Positions 1 to 8,573 of a stretch of DNA of 64,000 nt are shown one piece after another. A program made the translations under genes and the position numbers. The stretch's first letter is position 1. Each line of letters starts with the position of its first letter. Location: positions 124,001 through 188,000 of the forward strand of contig NZ_KQ948150.1 of the NCBI RefSeq assembly GCF_001513955.1. Direction: 5' to 3'. This DNA comes from Streptomyces pseudovenezuelae (lineage in GTDB: Bacteria; Actinomycetota; Actinomycetes; Streptomycetales; Streptomycetaceae). Under the pieces are notes generated by a model. The model was not told the origin of the DNA. It searched no databases and saw only the letters and a list, made by a program, of their open reading frames with translations.

Positions 1-2126
1 AGGTATCCGCGACCGCCGAACTCGTCGAGGAACGCGTACCACTTCTCCTCGGTGTTCGACTTGAACACCAGCGGCCCCTCGGCGGCGTTCATCGCGCCCT
101 TGCCGATGCCCTCCGCGACGGCGGTCCAGTTCGGGTTCAGGATCGAGTCGCTCTTCTCCTCGAAGATGAACTTGCTGTTGGGCGTCGAGGAGCTGTTGTT
201 CCGCTCGTCCTTCGACAACCGGTAGTAGGTGCCGTTGTTCTGGATCATCGTGGAGTCGATGACCGAGTAGCCGCGGTCGACCCAGACCTTGGGCTCGCTG
301 AAGGTGTAGAAGTCACGGGTGGTCGCGTACATCATGCGGTTGTACGTGTCGCCGGAGTGCGCCTCGTTGTCGTACAGCTTCGACGCCCAGAAGACGACGT
401 ACTCGCCGAGCTTCGCGTCGTAGAACGCCTCCGGCGCCCAGGTGTTGCCCGCGCTGTCGGGGGAGACCTTGACCAGCCGTTGGTTCGTCCAGTGGACCAG
501 GTCGGTGGACTCCCAGACCATCACGGACTTGCTGCCGGTGCGCTGCGAGGCGTCCCAGTCGCCGTTGCCGTAGATCCTGAGGTCGGTGGCGATCTGGTAG
601 AACTTGTCGCCCTCGGGGGAGCGGATGATGAACGGGTCGCGCAGGCCCTTCTCCCCGAGCGTGGAGGTCAGGACGGGCTTGCCGTCGTTCAGCTCCCGCC
701 ACTTCATGGGGTCGTCGCCCTTGCTCAGAGCGGCGTAGAGCTGCTCGCCGTCCGAGGTGCCCTCGCCCGTGAAGTAGCTGAACATGTAGCCCTTGAGGGC
801 TTGTTTCGCGGGGAGTTCGGGGACCTTGGCGGTGAAGAGGCGGGTCGCCTTCGCGTCGCCCTTGGTGACGGTGGCGGTCAGTTCGACGCTCGTCGCGCCG
901 GCGCCGTGCGCGGGGCGGTGGACCGTGCCGTCGGCCCCGATGACGTCCTCGTCCGCGGAGGACCAGGACACGGTGGTGCCGTAGTCGCCCGCCGCCGGGA
1001 GGGTGAGGTTGCCGCGCACGTCGTCGAGGTTGTGGACGCCGAGCGCCGCGGCGGCCTGCCGGGCGGCCGTTGTGTCGTCGAAGTCGGGCAGGACCGTGAC
1101 GTCGAAGCTCCTGGTGCCGGTGACGGAACCCTTCTTGAGGGTGGCCGTGAGCGTGGCGTGGCCGTTCGGCGCACCGGAGGCGGGGCGGGTCACCTTGCCG
1201 GAGGCGGTCACCACGTCCGGGTTGTCGCTGGTCCAGGTGAGGGTGGAGCCGCCGGCCGGGCCGGTCTTCGGCAGCTCCAGGTCGGCGGTGACCGCGCTGG
1301 TGTCGCCGAGGCTCAGCGCGGCCTTGTCGGCGGCGACGCCCTCGGTGGCGACGGGGACGGAGAGCTGCTCGACCTCGGAGGCGGCGAGCGCCCGGTCGTA
1401 GACGCGGAAGTCGCGCATGCGGCCCTTGAACAGCTTGTCGCCGGAGTAGACCGACTTGCCGATGTAGTTGGCGGTGGTGGTACCCGAGCCGATGGCGCCG
1501 GGCGTGATGGTGACCGCCGTGTTGCGGCCGACCTCGACACCGTCCTCGTACAGCACACCGGTGGTGCCGGTCTGGGTGTAGGTGAGCTGCTTCCACACCC
1601 CGCGCGTGAGGTTGTGCCCGTCCGAGGGCTTCGTGGTCTGCTCGGTCGACCAGTTGCCCGTCGCGATCGAGGTGCGCAGGGAGTTGCCGGTGGCGAACAG
1701 GTATCCGTTGCCGGTGCCGCCGCTGGAGTTGCCGAAGCCGTAGAGGAAGTACGGCGTGCTCTGGGCGGAGTCGATCAGCACGTCCGTGGAGACAGAAAGG
1801 GAGTCGAGGCCCTTCATGACGTTGTCCGGCACCTTGATGGCGGTGTCCGAGCCGTTGAACCCGAGTCCCTGCGCGGGGTCCGACCAGTCGGCGGTCCCGC
1901 TCACCGTGCCGTCGCGGCCGTGGCCGGAGGCGTCGGTGACCGTGCTGCCCGAGGCGCCGTCCAGCTTGTACCAGAGGGCCAGTCCTTCGGTGACGTCCGC
2001 GGTGTCCGCCGCCCGCGCGGCGGACATGGGAGCGGCGAGGCCCAGGAGCAGTGACGCGGCGGTCAGGCCGGCGAGGCGGCCCGCCCGGCGTCTCGCGCGG
2101 GTGCGCGGACGTGCGATGTACGTCAT
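1..2126 (-). CDS. Secreted GH43-like glycoside hydrolase with LamG and Ig-like domains (partial)
   Basis: The frame starts at the ATG complementary to 2124-2126 and runs off the left edge, so only about 708 N-terminal residues are present. The N-terminus is a typical secretion signal: an Arg-rich segment, a Leu/Ala core and an ARAAD cleavage region near residue 40. A LamG/concanavalin-like domain follows at about 45-220 (LALWYKLDG onward), then two degenerate bacterial Ig-like modules at about 230-400. From about 410 on it resembles a five-bladed GH43 propeller: LRDPFI, TWAPEA and VIDSTM fit the usual Asp, Glu and Asp of that clan. It probably cleaves arabinan- or xylan-type side chains outside the cell. 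The exact substrate cannot be told. AGGGAA sits about 7 bases before the ATG. Confidence 0.8.
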   Translation of the reverse strand, partial: MTYIARPRTRARRRAGRLAGLTAASLLLGLAAPMSAARAADTADVTEGLALWYKLDGASGSTVTDASGHGRDGTVSGTADWSDPAQGLGFNGSDTAIKVPDNVMKGLDSLSVSTDVLIDSAQSTPYFLYGFGNSSGGTGNGYLFATGNSLRTSIATGNWSTEQTTKPSDGHNLTRGVWKQLTYTQTGTTGVLYEDGVEVGRNTAVTITPGAIGSGTTTANYIGKSVYSGDKLFKGRMRDFRVYDRALAASEVEQLSVPVATEGVAADKAALSLGDTSAVTADLELPKTGPAGGSTLTWTSDNPDVVTASGKVTRPASGAPNGHATLTATLKKGSVTGTRSFDVTVLPDFDDTTAARQAAAALGVHNLDDVRGNLTLPAAGDYGTTVSWSSADEDVIGADGTVHRPAHGAGATSVELTATVTKGDAKATRLFTAKVPELPAKQALKGYMFSYFTGEGTSDGEQLYAALSKGDDPMKWRELNDGKPVLTSTLGEKGLRDPFIIRSPEGDKFYQIATDLRIYGNGDWDASQRTGSKSVMVWESTDLVHWTNQRLVKVSPDSAGNTWAPEAFYDAKLGEYVVFWASKLYDNEAHSGDTYNRMMYATTRDFYTFSEPKVWVDRGYSVIDSTMIQNNGTYYRLSKDERNNSSSTPNSKFIFEEKSDSILNPNWTAVAEGIGKGAMNAAEGPLVFKSNTEEKWYAFLDEFGGRGY

Positions 2127-2365
2127 GTGGGGTTCCCTGCTGAGGCGTGGAGAGGTGTGGCGGGGCCTCGGCCAGGGGCGCCTGCCGTTTCGGCGGTGTG
2201 ACGTCGTGTTGCGAGAGTGTCAATCGGGCCGTACGGCAACGTCAAGAGGTTTCGAACGATGTCCGACTGGCCGAACGTCACGTTTTCCCCACATGTACCG
2301 GGGAGTTGGGGGCAAGCGGGTTGTACTCAGCGCGACTTCCTCAGCCAATCGAAGGGATGAGCACC

Positions 2366-2542
2366 ATGCTCGCCATCATCTCCGCCGTCCTGTTCTTCAT
2401 CTCCTTTCTGATCAACGCTGCGGACATCTCGACCAACGACACCTTCAGCTCGACCAACATCATGCTGCTCGGTCTCATGGTGCTCGCCCTGCACGTGGCC
2501 GGTATCGGAAGCGGTTGGTCCGTGGGCGGGCGCAGGCGGTGA
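2366..2542 (+). CDS. Small two-helix membrane protein, unknown function
   Basis: A 58-residue protein starting MLAIISAVLF. It has two hydrophobic stretches (about 2-17 and 28-45) separated by a polar ISTNDTFSSTN loop, and ends in a short Gly/Arg tail. An ATG nine bases upstream (2357) would add three residues, but GAAGGG at 2351-2356 lies directly against it, while its spacing to 2366 is a normal nine bases. I therefore prefer 2366. From memory, similar short membrane proteins with an AADISTND-type loop recur in Streptomyces, but no function is known to me. Confidence 0.7.
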   Translation: MLAIISAVLFFISFLINAADISTNDTFSSTNIMLLGLMVLALHVAGIGSGWSVGGRRR

Positions 2543-2558
2543 GACCCCTCAGACGCGG

Positions 2559-2581
2559 GGCACACCCCGGCGGGGTGCGTC
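2559..2581 (+). terminator. Possible stem-loop terminator
   Basis: CACCCC (2563-2568) and GGGGTG (2572-2577) pair across a three-base GGC loop, with weak extension outward. It lies 20 bases after the small membrane-protein gene. There is no U tract, as is common in Streptomyces. Confidence 0.35.
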
Positions 2582-2815
2582 CTCGGTGGGGTGTACGGGT
2601 GCGATCGCCAGGTCGTGGTCGCCCCTGGCCGTGATAGCGCCGACTCCCCCTTGGACAGGGCGGCTTGACCGATGCCGTCGCCGATGTCGGCTGGAGGGGG
2701 CGCCCCCGTCAGTCGCGCACGTCGAAGGGACCCACGATCCCGTGCCGTACGACGCAGGGCGCACCCGCCTCGCTCACCAGCCGCACCCAGCTGCGTGGCG
2801 CCGTTCTCGGGTGCG

Positions 2816-3712
2816 TCACGGTCCCTGGAGCCAGGCCCGGGTGCCGAACGAGGTGCACGCCCGTGAGGCCACCGCCGCCGCGGAACGCAGGGCCTCACCG
2901 AAGCCGTACGGGGTCAAGTGCCCCTGTGTGGCGAGGTGATGGGTGAGAGCCCCGTGCAGGACATCGCCCGCGCCGAGTGTGTCCGCGACCCGGACGGCAG
3001 GTACGTCGACGCTGCCACCGCCTTCGGGGCCCGCCCACTCGATGGGCCGGCCGCCACGACTCACCGCCGACCAGAGCACGCCGTGCTCCTGGAGGAACCG
3101 CAGGACGTCCGCCGGGGTGCTCGTGCCGGGCGGCCGGAAGGCGTCCGAGCAGACGGCCACGTCGATCGACCGCAGCAGGTCCTCGGTACCGGGCTTCCAG
3201 CTGCCCCCGTCGAGAACGGTCCGCCGGCCCGCGGCCCGCGCGAGACGGGCGGTCGCCGTCGCCAGCCCCATGTGGTGGCCGTCGAACTCGACGATGTCGC
3301 AGGCGGCCACCCACGCGTCGAGCCCGTCGGGCGGCGTGAGCCGGTGCCCGGCCGCGTTGGTCGACGCGACGGCGCGGTCCCCGCTCGACTCGGTGACCAG
3401 CACCGAGGACACGGCGGGCGGTTGGGTGGAGCCGGCCGCCAGGTCCGAGACGCGCACACCCAGCTCGCGCAGATCCGCCGCGACCGCGACTCCCAGCGGG
3501 TGGCAGCCGATGCCGGTCAGCAGTCTGGCCGCGCCCCCCAGGTGGCTGAAGGTCACGGCCGCGTTGGCCGCCGGGCCGCCCGCGGCCACCACCTGCTCAC
3601 GGGCCGTCAGTTTCTCGTCGGAGCCGGGCACATGGTCCACCAGCTGAATGACGTCGAGCGTGCACAGGCCGACGAACAGCCCTCCAGGACGTCGGCTGTT
3701 CGTCGGCTTCAC
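2816..3712 (-). CDS. PfkB-family carbohydrate kinase
   Basis: About 298 residues from a GTG start (VKPTNSRRPGG), chosen because AGAGG lies nine bases upstream on the minus strand. It is a ribokinase-fold sugar or nucleoside kinase that moves phosphate from ATP to a hydroxyl. The N-terminal AAGGPAANAAVTFSHLGG segment is the substrate-binding PfkB motif 1. DTLGAGDV near residue 250 is motif 2, with the anion-hole glycines and the catalytic Asp. Length is normal for the family. Substrate is not predictable. The next gene in the same direction lies 35 bases beyond the start. Confidence 0.85.
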   Translation of the reverse strand: MKPTNSRRPGGLFVGLCTLDVIQLVDHVPGSDEKLTAREQVVAAGGPAANAAVTFSHLGGAARLLTGIGCHPLGVAVAADLRELGVRVSDLAAGSTQPPAVSSVLVTESSGDRAVASTNAAGHRLTPPDGLDAWVAACDIVEFDGHHMGLATATARLARAAGRRTVLDGGSWKPGTEDLLRSIDVAVCSDAFRPPGTSTPADVLRFLQEHGVLWSAVSRGGRPIEWAGPEGGGSVDVPAVRVADTLGAGDVLHGALTHHLATQGHLTPYGFGEALRSAAAVASRACTSFGTRAWLQGP

Positions 3713-3747
3713 TGTCCGGTACCTCTTCCTGCTCGTGGTCGCGGGCC

Positions 3748-4206
3748 TCAGCCCGCCGCCCGCTTCACGAGTTCGCCGATCCGTGCCTCGTCGGCGGCGG
3801 TCAGCTTCGTGAGCGCGAACGCGGTCGGCCACATCGTGCCCTCGTCGAGGTTCGCCTTGTCGTTGAAACCGAAGGTCGCGTACCGGGCGTTGAACTTCTG
3901 GGCGCTCTGGAAGAAGCAGACGACCTTGCCGTCCTTGGCGTACGCGGGCATTCCGTACCAGAGCTTCGGCGCCAGGTCGGGGGCGCTTTCCTTGACGACG
4001 GCGTGGATCCGTTCGGCCATGACCCGGTCCGAGTCCTGCATCTCGGCGATCTTCGCGACCACGGCGGCCTCTTCCTCGGCCGCCTTGTCGGCACGTGAGC
4101 TGCGGCGCGCCGACGTCCTGAGCTCCTGGGCGCGCTCCTTCATCGCGGCGCGCTCCTCGTCGGTGAACGTCTCGGTCTTCTTGGTCGTCCTGCGGGTGCT
4201 CGTCAT
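3748..4206 (-). CDS. DUF1801 / YdhG-like protein
   Basis: 152 residues, starting MTSTRRTTKK after a strong AGGAGGAG ribosome site. The first 60 residues are a charged, Lys/Arg/Glu-rich helical segment. The rest is a DUF1801-like domain: an LWYGMPAYAKDGK core, a CFFQSAQKFNARYATFGF strand region and a final ELVKRAAG helix. Family members are sometimes called iron-chaperone-like, but their biochemistry is not settled. It lies between the PfkB kinase and the AhpD-like gene, all on the minus strand, and could be cotranscribed with either. Confidence 0.8.
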   Translation of the reverse strand: MTSTRRTTKKTETFTDEERAAMKERAQELRTSARRSSRADKAAEEEAAVVAKIAEMQDSDRVMAERIHAVVKESAPDLAPKLWYGMPAYAKDGKVVCFFQSAQKFNARYATFGFNDKANLDEGTMWPTAFALTKLTAADEARIGELVKRAAG

Positions 4207-4284
4207 GTCGTCTCCTCCTGGATCACGGACGGTCTGGTTCACGGACGGTCAGGGTCATTTTCGCGCCGAACTACGCCATACCGG

Positions 4285-4740
4285 TCAGCCCCACGCGCCG
4301 GCGATCTGCCGGGTCGTGGCGTTGAGCCGGTTGAACAGGTTCGTGACGCCGATCATCAGGACGATCGCGGCGAGCTGCTTCTCGTCGAAGTAGGTGGCGG
4401 CCGTGTCCCAGACGTCGTCGCCCACCGCGTCGGGTCGGTCGGCGAGACGCGTCGCCGCCTCGGCCAGCGCGAGCGCCGCCCGCTCCTCGTCGGTGAAGTA
4501 GGGGGCCTCGCGCCAGGCGGCCACGGTGGCCAGCCGCTCGTCGCTCACTCCCGCCTTGCGGGCCGTCTTGGCGCCGGCGTCGACACACGCGCTGCATCCG
4601 TTGATCTGACTGACCCGCAGATGCACCAGCTCCAGCGTCTGCGCGTCCACCCCGCCGGAGTGCACGGCCTTGAAGAGCTGCTGGATGGGCTGCATCGCGT
4701 CGGACAGTACGGCGGCGGGGTTCTGCATACGGGACTGCAT
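4285..4740 (-). CDS. Carboxymuconolactone decarboxylase / AhpD-like protein
   Basis: 151 residues of all-helical AhpD-type fold. The redox motif is CSAC (Cys49/Cys52) in INGCSACVDAG, followed by the usual basic helix TARKAGVSDERL and a second half ending NLFNRLNATTRQI. Such proteins use the Cys pair for peroxide or disulfide exchange. With CxxC present this is more likely AhpD-like than a true decarboxylase. GAAGGAG precedes the ATG by nine bases. Confidence 0.85.
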   Translation of the reverse strand: MQSRMQNPAAVLSDAMQPIQQLFKAVHSGGVDAQTLELVHLRVSQINGCSACVDAGAKTARKAGVSDERLATVAAWREAPYFTDEERAALALAEAATRLADRPDAVGDDVWDTAATYFDEKQLAAIVLMIGVTNLFNRLNATTRQIAGAWG

Positions 4741-4916
4741 CGAAATCGCTCCTTCGTCGGACTGTGCCCCGCTGCGGCGGGGTGTGGTTCCATCTCAGCC
4801 GAGAGGGCTTGTCAGGACCACGGACGTGGGACACCGTGGGACAGCCGAATCGGCCTTGAGCAGGCACGATCCGCCCCGGACGAGTTCCGCCGGGGCGGGA
4901 CAGGGGGGCGGGGACA

Positions 4917-7400
4917 GTGGTGGAGCACGACAGGACAGGCGGCGGGGATCCGCGGGAGGAACTGGCGGCGCGGCTGCGGCTGCTCCAGGAGCTGTCCCAG
5001 CGGGGCGTACGGGCCCTCGCACGGGACGCCGGCCTCAGCTCGTCGTCCCTGTCCCGGTACCTCAGCGGCCGGACGGTCCCGCCCTGGCCCGCGGTGATCG
5101 CCCTGTGCCGACTCGTCCAGCGCGACCCCCGCCCGCTGCGCCCCCTGTGGGAGCGGGCGTCCCATCCGCTGCCGGCACCGCCGAAGACCAGCCGCCAGGT
5201 CCCGCCGCCGTCGCCGCCGGCCGGGGCCCCGCGCCCGCCCCGCAACGACCTCCCGCGTGACCTGCCCGACTTCACCGGCCGCGAGGCCCAGCTCGCGGCC
5301 GTGCTCGACGGGGTGACCGGCAACCGGGTGATCGCCGTCGACGGCATGGCGGGCGTCGGCAAGACCTGCCTGGCCGTGCACGCGGCGCACCGGCTCGCCG
5401 CCGACTACCCGGACGCCCAGCTCTACCTGGACCTGCACGGCTTCACCGAGGGCCGCAGACCGCTCGACCCCGACCGGGCCCTGCGCACGCTGCTCGCCGC
5501 CCTCGACGTGCCCTCCGAGAAGGTCCCGCAGGACGGCGGCGTCGAGGAGCTTGCCGCCTGCTGGCGCTCCGAACTGGCGCACCGGCGGGCCGTGGTGGTC
5601 CTGGACAACGCCGCCGACGCCGACCAGGTCCGCCCGCTCCTGCCCGGTGCCGGGTCCTCCGTCGCCCTCATCACCAGCCGCAACCGGCTGCTCGGCCTGG
5701 ACGAGGTCCCGCCGGTGTCGCTGGACGTGCTGACCGAGCGGGAGAGCGCCGAGCTGCTGGCCCGCGCCAGCGGCGAGACCGACGACCGCGAGGGACGCCT
5801 GGCCCGCGACCCCGGGTCCACGGCCGAGGTGCTGCGCCTGTGCGGCCGCCTGCCGCTGGCCCTGCGGTTGGCCGCGGCCCGGCTGCGGCACCGGCCGGGC
5901 TGGACGGTGGGCATCCTGGTCGAGCGGATGGCGGAGGGAGCGAGCGAGTTCGACACCGCGTTCGCCATGTCTGTACGGCAGTTGGACCGCGCCAAGGCCC
6001 GGCTGTTCCGGCTGCTGGGTCTGCTGCCGGGGTCCTCCTTCGACGAGCACGCGGCGGCGTCGCTGGCGGACGTACCGCTGCGCAGCGCCCGCGCCATGCT
6101 GGAGGACCTGCTGGACGCCCACCTGGTCCAGCAGCCGGCGCCGGGCCGCTACCGCCTCCACGACCTGGTCCACCAGCACGCCCGCCGCGCCACCACGGAG
6201 CAGGACTCCCCGGCGGACCGGGACCGGGCCCTGACCCGGGTGCTCGACTACTACGTGCACGCGGCGGCCGCTGCGGACGCGGCGATGCCGTTCCTCTCGC
6301 TGAGCCGCGAGCCCACCGTGGACCGCCCGCCGACCGAACTGCCGTCCTTCTCCGACAAGATGGCCGCTCTCATCTGGTTCGGCACGGAGTACCTGAACCT
6401 GCTGGCCGCGTTCGAGGCGGCGGAGGAGGCAGGGACCGACCGGCACCTGTGCGAACTGCCGCGCTTCATGCGGACGTACTTCGCCCGGCGCTGCGGCACC
6501 ACGATGCTCAACGGCCTCTTCGAACGGTCCCTGGCCGCCGCGCAGCGGCTCGCCGAACCCCTGCAACTCGCCGAGGCGCACAGCGACTTGGGCTTCGCCC
6601 GCTACAACGCCGGCCGTATGACGGAGGCGGCCGACGCGTTCGAGGCGGCGGCCCCCCTGGTGCTCCGGGCGGGGGACCTCCGCGCGGAGGCCGAACTGGC
6701 CATGCGGCGCGGGTACTTGCGATGGGACGAGGGCTACGTCGAGGAGCCGCTGGACCTGTTCCGGCTGGCGGGGAAGCTGTACGCGGACGCCGGCTGCCCC
6801 ATGGGCACGGCCCACGCGACGGCGTACGAGGCGTGGGCGCTGCTGCAACTGGGGCACCGTGAGGAGGCGGCAGGGTTGGCCCGTACGGCGCTTGAGGTCC
6901 CGCACGCCGACGGAGCGTGGCCGCCCACCCTGACGGCTCTGATCACACTGGGTGTGGCCATCGCCGACGATGACCCCGACGAGGCCGCGGAGCACCTGCA
7001 CCGGGCGCTCGCGCTGGCCCGCGAGGACGGCCACAAGCACAACGAGGCGTGGTGCCTGAACTGCCTCGGCGTCGCCCTGCGCCGGATGGGCCGCCACGAG
7101 GAGGCGCTGGCACGCCACGAGCAGGCGTTCGCGCTGCTGGACGAGCTGTTCGAGGAGCACTGGAAGATCCACTTCCTCAGTGCGTACGGCGAGACCTGCC
7201 GTCTGGCGGGCCGCCCGGACCAGGCCCTGCGCCTGCACCGTCAGGCCCTGGAACTGGCCCCGCGGCTGGGTCACCGCCAAGCGGAGGCGCTGGCCCACGA
7301 GGGCATCGCGGCGGTCCTCGACGAGACGGATCCGACGGCGGCGGCCGAACACCGGGCCGCGGGCCGGGCCGCCCTGCCGCAGCCCGGGCCGGGGGTCTGA
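4917..7400 (+). CDS. HTH-NB-ARC-TPR STAND regulator
   Basis: 827 residues, from a GTG after a G-rich ribosome site. Residues about 15-75 form an XRE-type helix-turn-helix (VRALARDAGLSSSSLSRYL). A Pro-rich linker leads to an NB-ARC ATPase: Walker A GMAGVGKT near residues 144-151, Walker B AVVVLDNAAD, then SRNRLLG and a CGRLPLALRLAAA GxP segment. The C-terminal half (about 470-810) is helical TPR-like repeat. STAND proteins of this type act as ATP-driven switches that sense a ligand or partner through the repeats. Many Streptomyces homologues control nearby metabolic genes, but no target is evident here. It ends 153 bases before the aldo/keto reductase gene. Confidence 0.88.
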   Translation: MVEHDRTGGGDPREELAARLRLLQELSQRGVRALARDAGLSSSSLSRYLSGRTVPPWPAVIALCRLVQRDPRPLRPLWERASHPLPAPPKTSRQVPPPSPPAGAPRPPRNDLPRDLPDFTGREAQLAAVLDGVTGNRVIAVDGMAGVGKTCLAVHAAHRLAADYPDAQLYLDLHGFTEGRRPLDPDRALRTLLAALDVPSEKVPQDGGVEELAACWRSELAHRRAVVVLDNAADADQVRPLLPGAGSSVALITSRNRLLGLDEVPPVSLDVLTERESAELLARASGETDDREGRLARDPGSTAEVLRLCGRLPLALRLAAARLRHRPGWTVGILVERMAEGASEFDTAFAMSVRQLDRAKARLFRLLGLLPGSSFDEHAAASLADVPLRSARAMLEDLLDAHLVQQPAPGRYRLHDLVHQHARRATTEQDSPADRDRALTRVLDYYVHAAAAADAAMPFLSLSREPTVDRPPTELPSFSDKMAALIWFGTEYLNLLAAFEAAEEAGTDRHLCELPRFMRTYFARRCGTTMLNGLFERSLAAAQRLAEPLQLAEAHSDLGFARYNAGRMTEAADAFEAAAPLVLRAGDLRAEAELAMRRGYLRWDEGYVEEPLDLFRLAGKLYADAGCPMGTAHATAYEAWALLQLGHREEAAGLARTALEVPHADGAWPPTLTALITLGVAIADDDPDEAAEHLHRALALAREDGHKHNEAWCLNCLGVALRRMGRHEEALARHEQAFALLDELFEEHWKIHFLSAYGETCRLAGRPDQALRLHRQALELAPRLGHRQAEALAHEGIAAVLDETDPTAAAEHRAAGRAALPQPGPGV

Positions 7401-7437
7401 GACACCGAAGCTCCCGCGCCTCTCCCGCTTGCCAAAG

Positions 7438-7476
7438 CGGAACCGCGTTCCGTATCGTTTGCGGAACGAGGTTCCG
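7438..7476 (+). promoter_or_regulatory. Twin palindromic operator upstream of aldo/keto reductase
   Basis: Two copies of the 15-bp palindrome CGGAAC-NNN-GTTCCG lie at 7438-7452 (spacer CGC) and 7462-7476 (spacer GAG), 24 bp centre to centre. TTGCCA (7429-7434) and TATCGT (7453-7458), 18 bp apart, could be the -35 and -10, placing the first palindrome inside the promoter. A TetR-like dimer repressor is the natural guess. No candidate regulator lies beside it except the NB-ARC protein. Confidence 0.6.
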
Positions 7477-7553
7477 TTTTGCTGTGACGGCGGAGCCTCC
7501 GCACCGGGCCGCGCCATGCCGCCCGGCCTCATCCGCCATGGAGGAACACGCTC

Positions 7554-8573
7554 ATGCAGTACCGCACCTTGGGCCGCACCGGTGTGCAGGTCAGCTCCCT
7601 CGCGCTCGGCGCGATGAACTTCGGCAGGATCGGCCGCACCACCCAGGACGAGGCCACCGCGATCGTCGACGCCGCTCTGGAGGCCGGCGTCAATGTCATC
7701 GACACCGCCGACATGTACGGCGACGGCGAGTCGGAGGAGATGGTCGGCAAGGCCATCGCCGGCCGCCGCGACGACATCGTGCTGGCCACCAAGGCCGGCC
7801 TCCCCATCGGAGAGGAACGCAACCACCAGGGCGGTTCGCGCCGCTGGCTGGTCACCGAGCTGGAGGCCAGCCTGCGCCGCCTCGGTGTCGACCACGTCGA
7901 CCTGTACCAGATCCACCGCTGGGACCCGAACACCGGCGACGAGGAGACGCTGTCGGCCCTGACCGACCTGCAACGCGCGGGAAAGATCCGCTACTTCGGC
8001 TCCTCCACCTTCCCCGCCTACCGCATCGTGCAGGCCCAGTGGGCCGCCCGCGAGCACCGGCTGAGCCGTTACGTCACCGAGCAGCCCAGCTACTCCGTCC
8101 TCCAGCGCGGGATCGAGGCCCACGTCCTGCCCGTCACTCAGGAGTACGGCCTCGGCGTGCTGGTGTGGAGCCCGCTGGCCTCGGGCTGGCTGTCGGGCGC
8201 GGTCCGCGAGGGCCGGGACATCACCACCCACCGCTCGGCGTTCCTGCCCGAGCGCTTCGACATGTCGATCCCCGCCAACAGGGCCAGGCTCGACGCCGTC
8301 GAGCGGCTGGCGAAGATCGCGGAGGACGCGGGCCTCACCCTCATCCAGCTCGCGCTCGGTTTCGTGACCGCGCACCCCGGTGTGACCAGTGCCCTCGTCG
8401 GCCCCCGCACGGTCGATCACCTGCACGCCCAACTCGCCGCCGCGGACACCGTCCTGACCGCCGATGTCCTCGACGCGATCGACGAGACAGTCGCCCCCGG
8501 CACGGACCTGGCCCCGCAGGAGAACCACGACACCCCGCCCGCCCTCCTGAACCCGACACTCCGCCGCCGCTGA
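7554..8573 (+). CDS. Aldo/keto reductase
   Basis: 339 residues in an (alpha/beta)8 barrel, probably an NADPH-dependent carbonyl reductase. The catalytic tetrad is visible: Asp50 and Tyr55 in DTADMYG, Lys80 in ATKAG and His121 in IHRWD. C-terminal cofactor-binding elements are ALGFVTAHPGVTSALVGPR. Length is normal. GGAGG lies nine bases before the ATG. The twin CGGAACNNNGTTCCG operator just upstream suggests tight repression. The DNA after the stop holds several decayed copies of the last part of this gene. Confidence 0.92.
   Translation: MQYRTLGRTGVQVSSLALGAMNFGRIGRTTQDEATAIVDAALEAGVNVIDTADMYGDGESEEMVGKAIAGRRDDIVLATKAGLPIGEERNHQGGSRRWLVTELEASLRRLGVDHVDLYQIHRWDPNTGDEETLSALTDLQRAGKIRYFGSSTFPAYRIVQAQWAAREHRLSRYVTEQPSYSVLQRGIEAHVLPVTQEYGLGVLVWSPLASGWLSGAVREGRDITTHRSAFLPERFDMSIPANRARLDAVERLAKIAEDAGLTLIQLALGFVTAHPGVTSALVGPRTVDHLHAQLAAADTVLTADVLDAIDETVAPGTDLAPQENHDTPPALLNPTLRRR

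Noticed and set aside
313..2223. An alternative minus-strand frame over the GH43-like gene
   Set aside because: It is Arg/His-rich without a signal peptide or motifs. The adjacent frame starting at 2126 encodes the signal peptide, LamG and propeller domains.
2218..2245. TTGACA- and TTGACG-like boxes upstream of the GH43-like gene on the minus strand
   Set aside because: Neither has a credible -10 at normal spacing.
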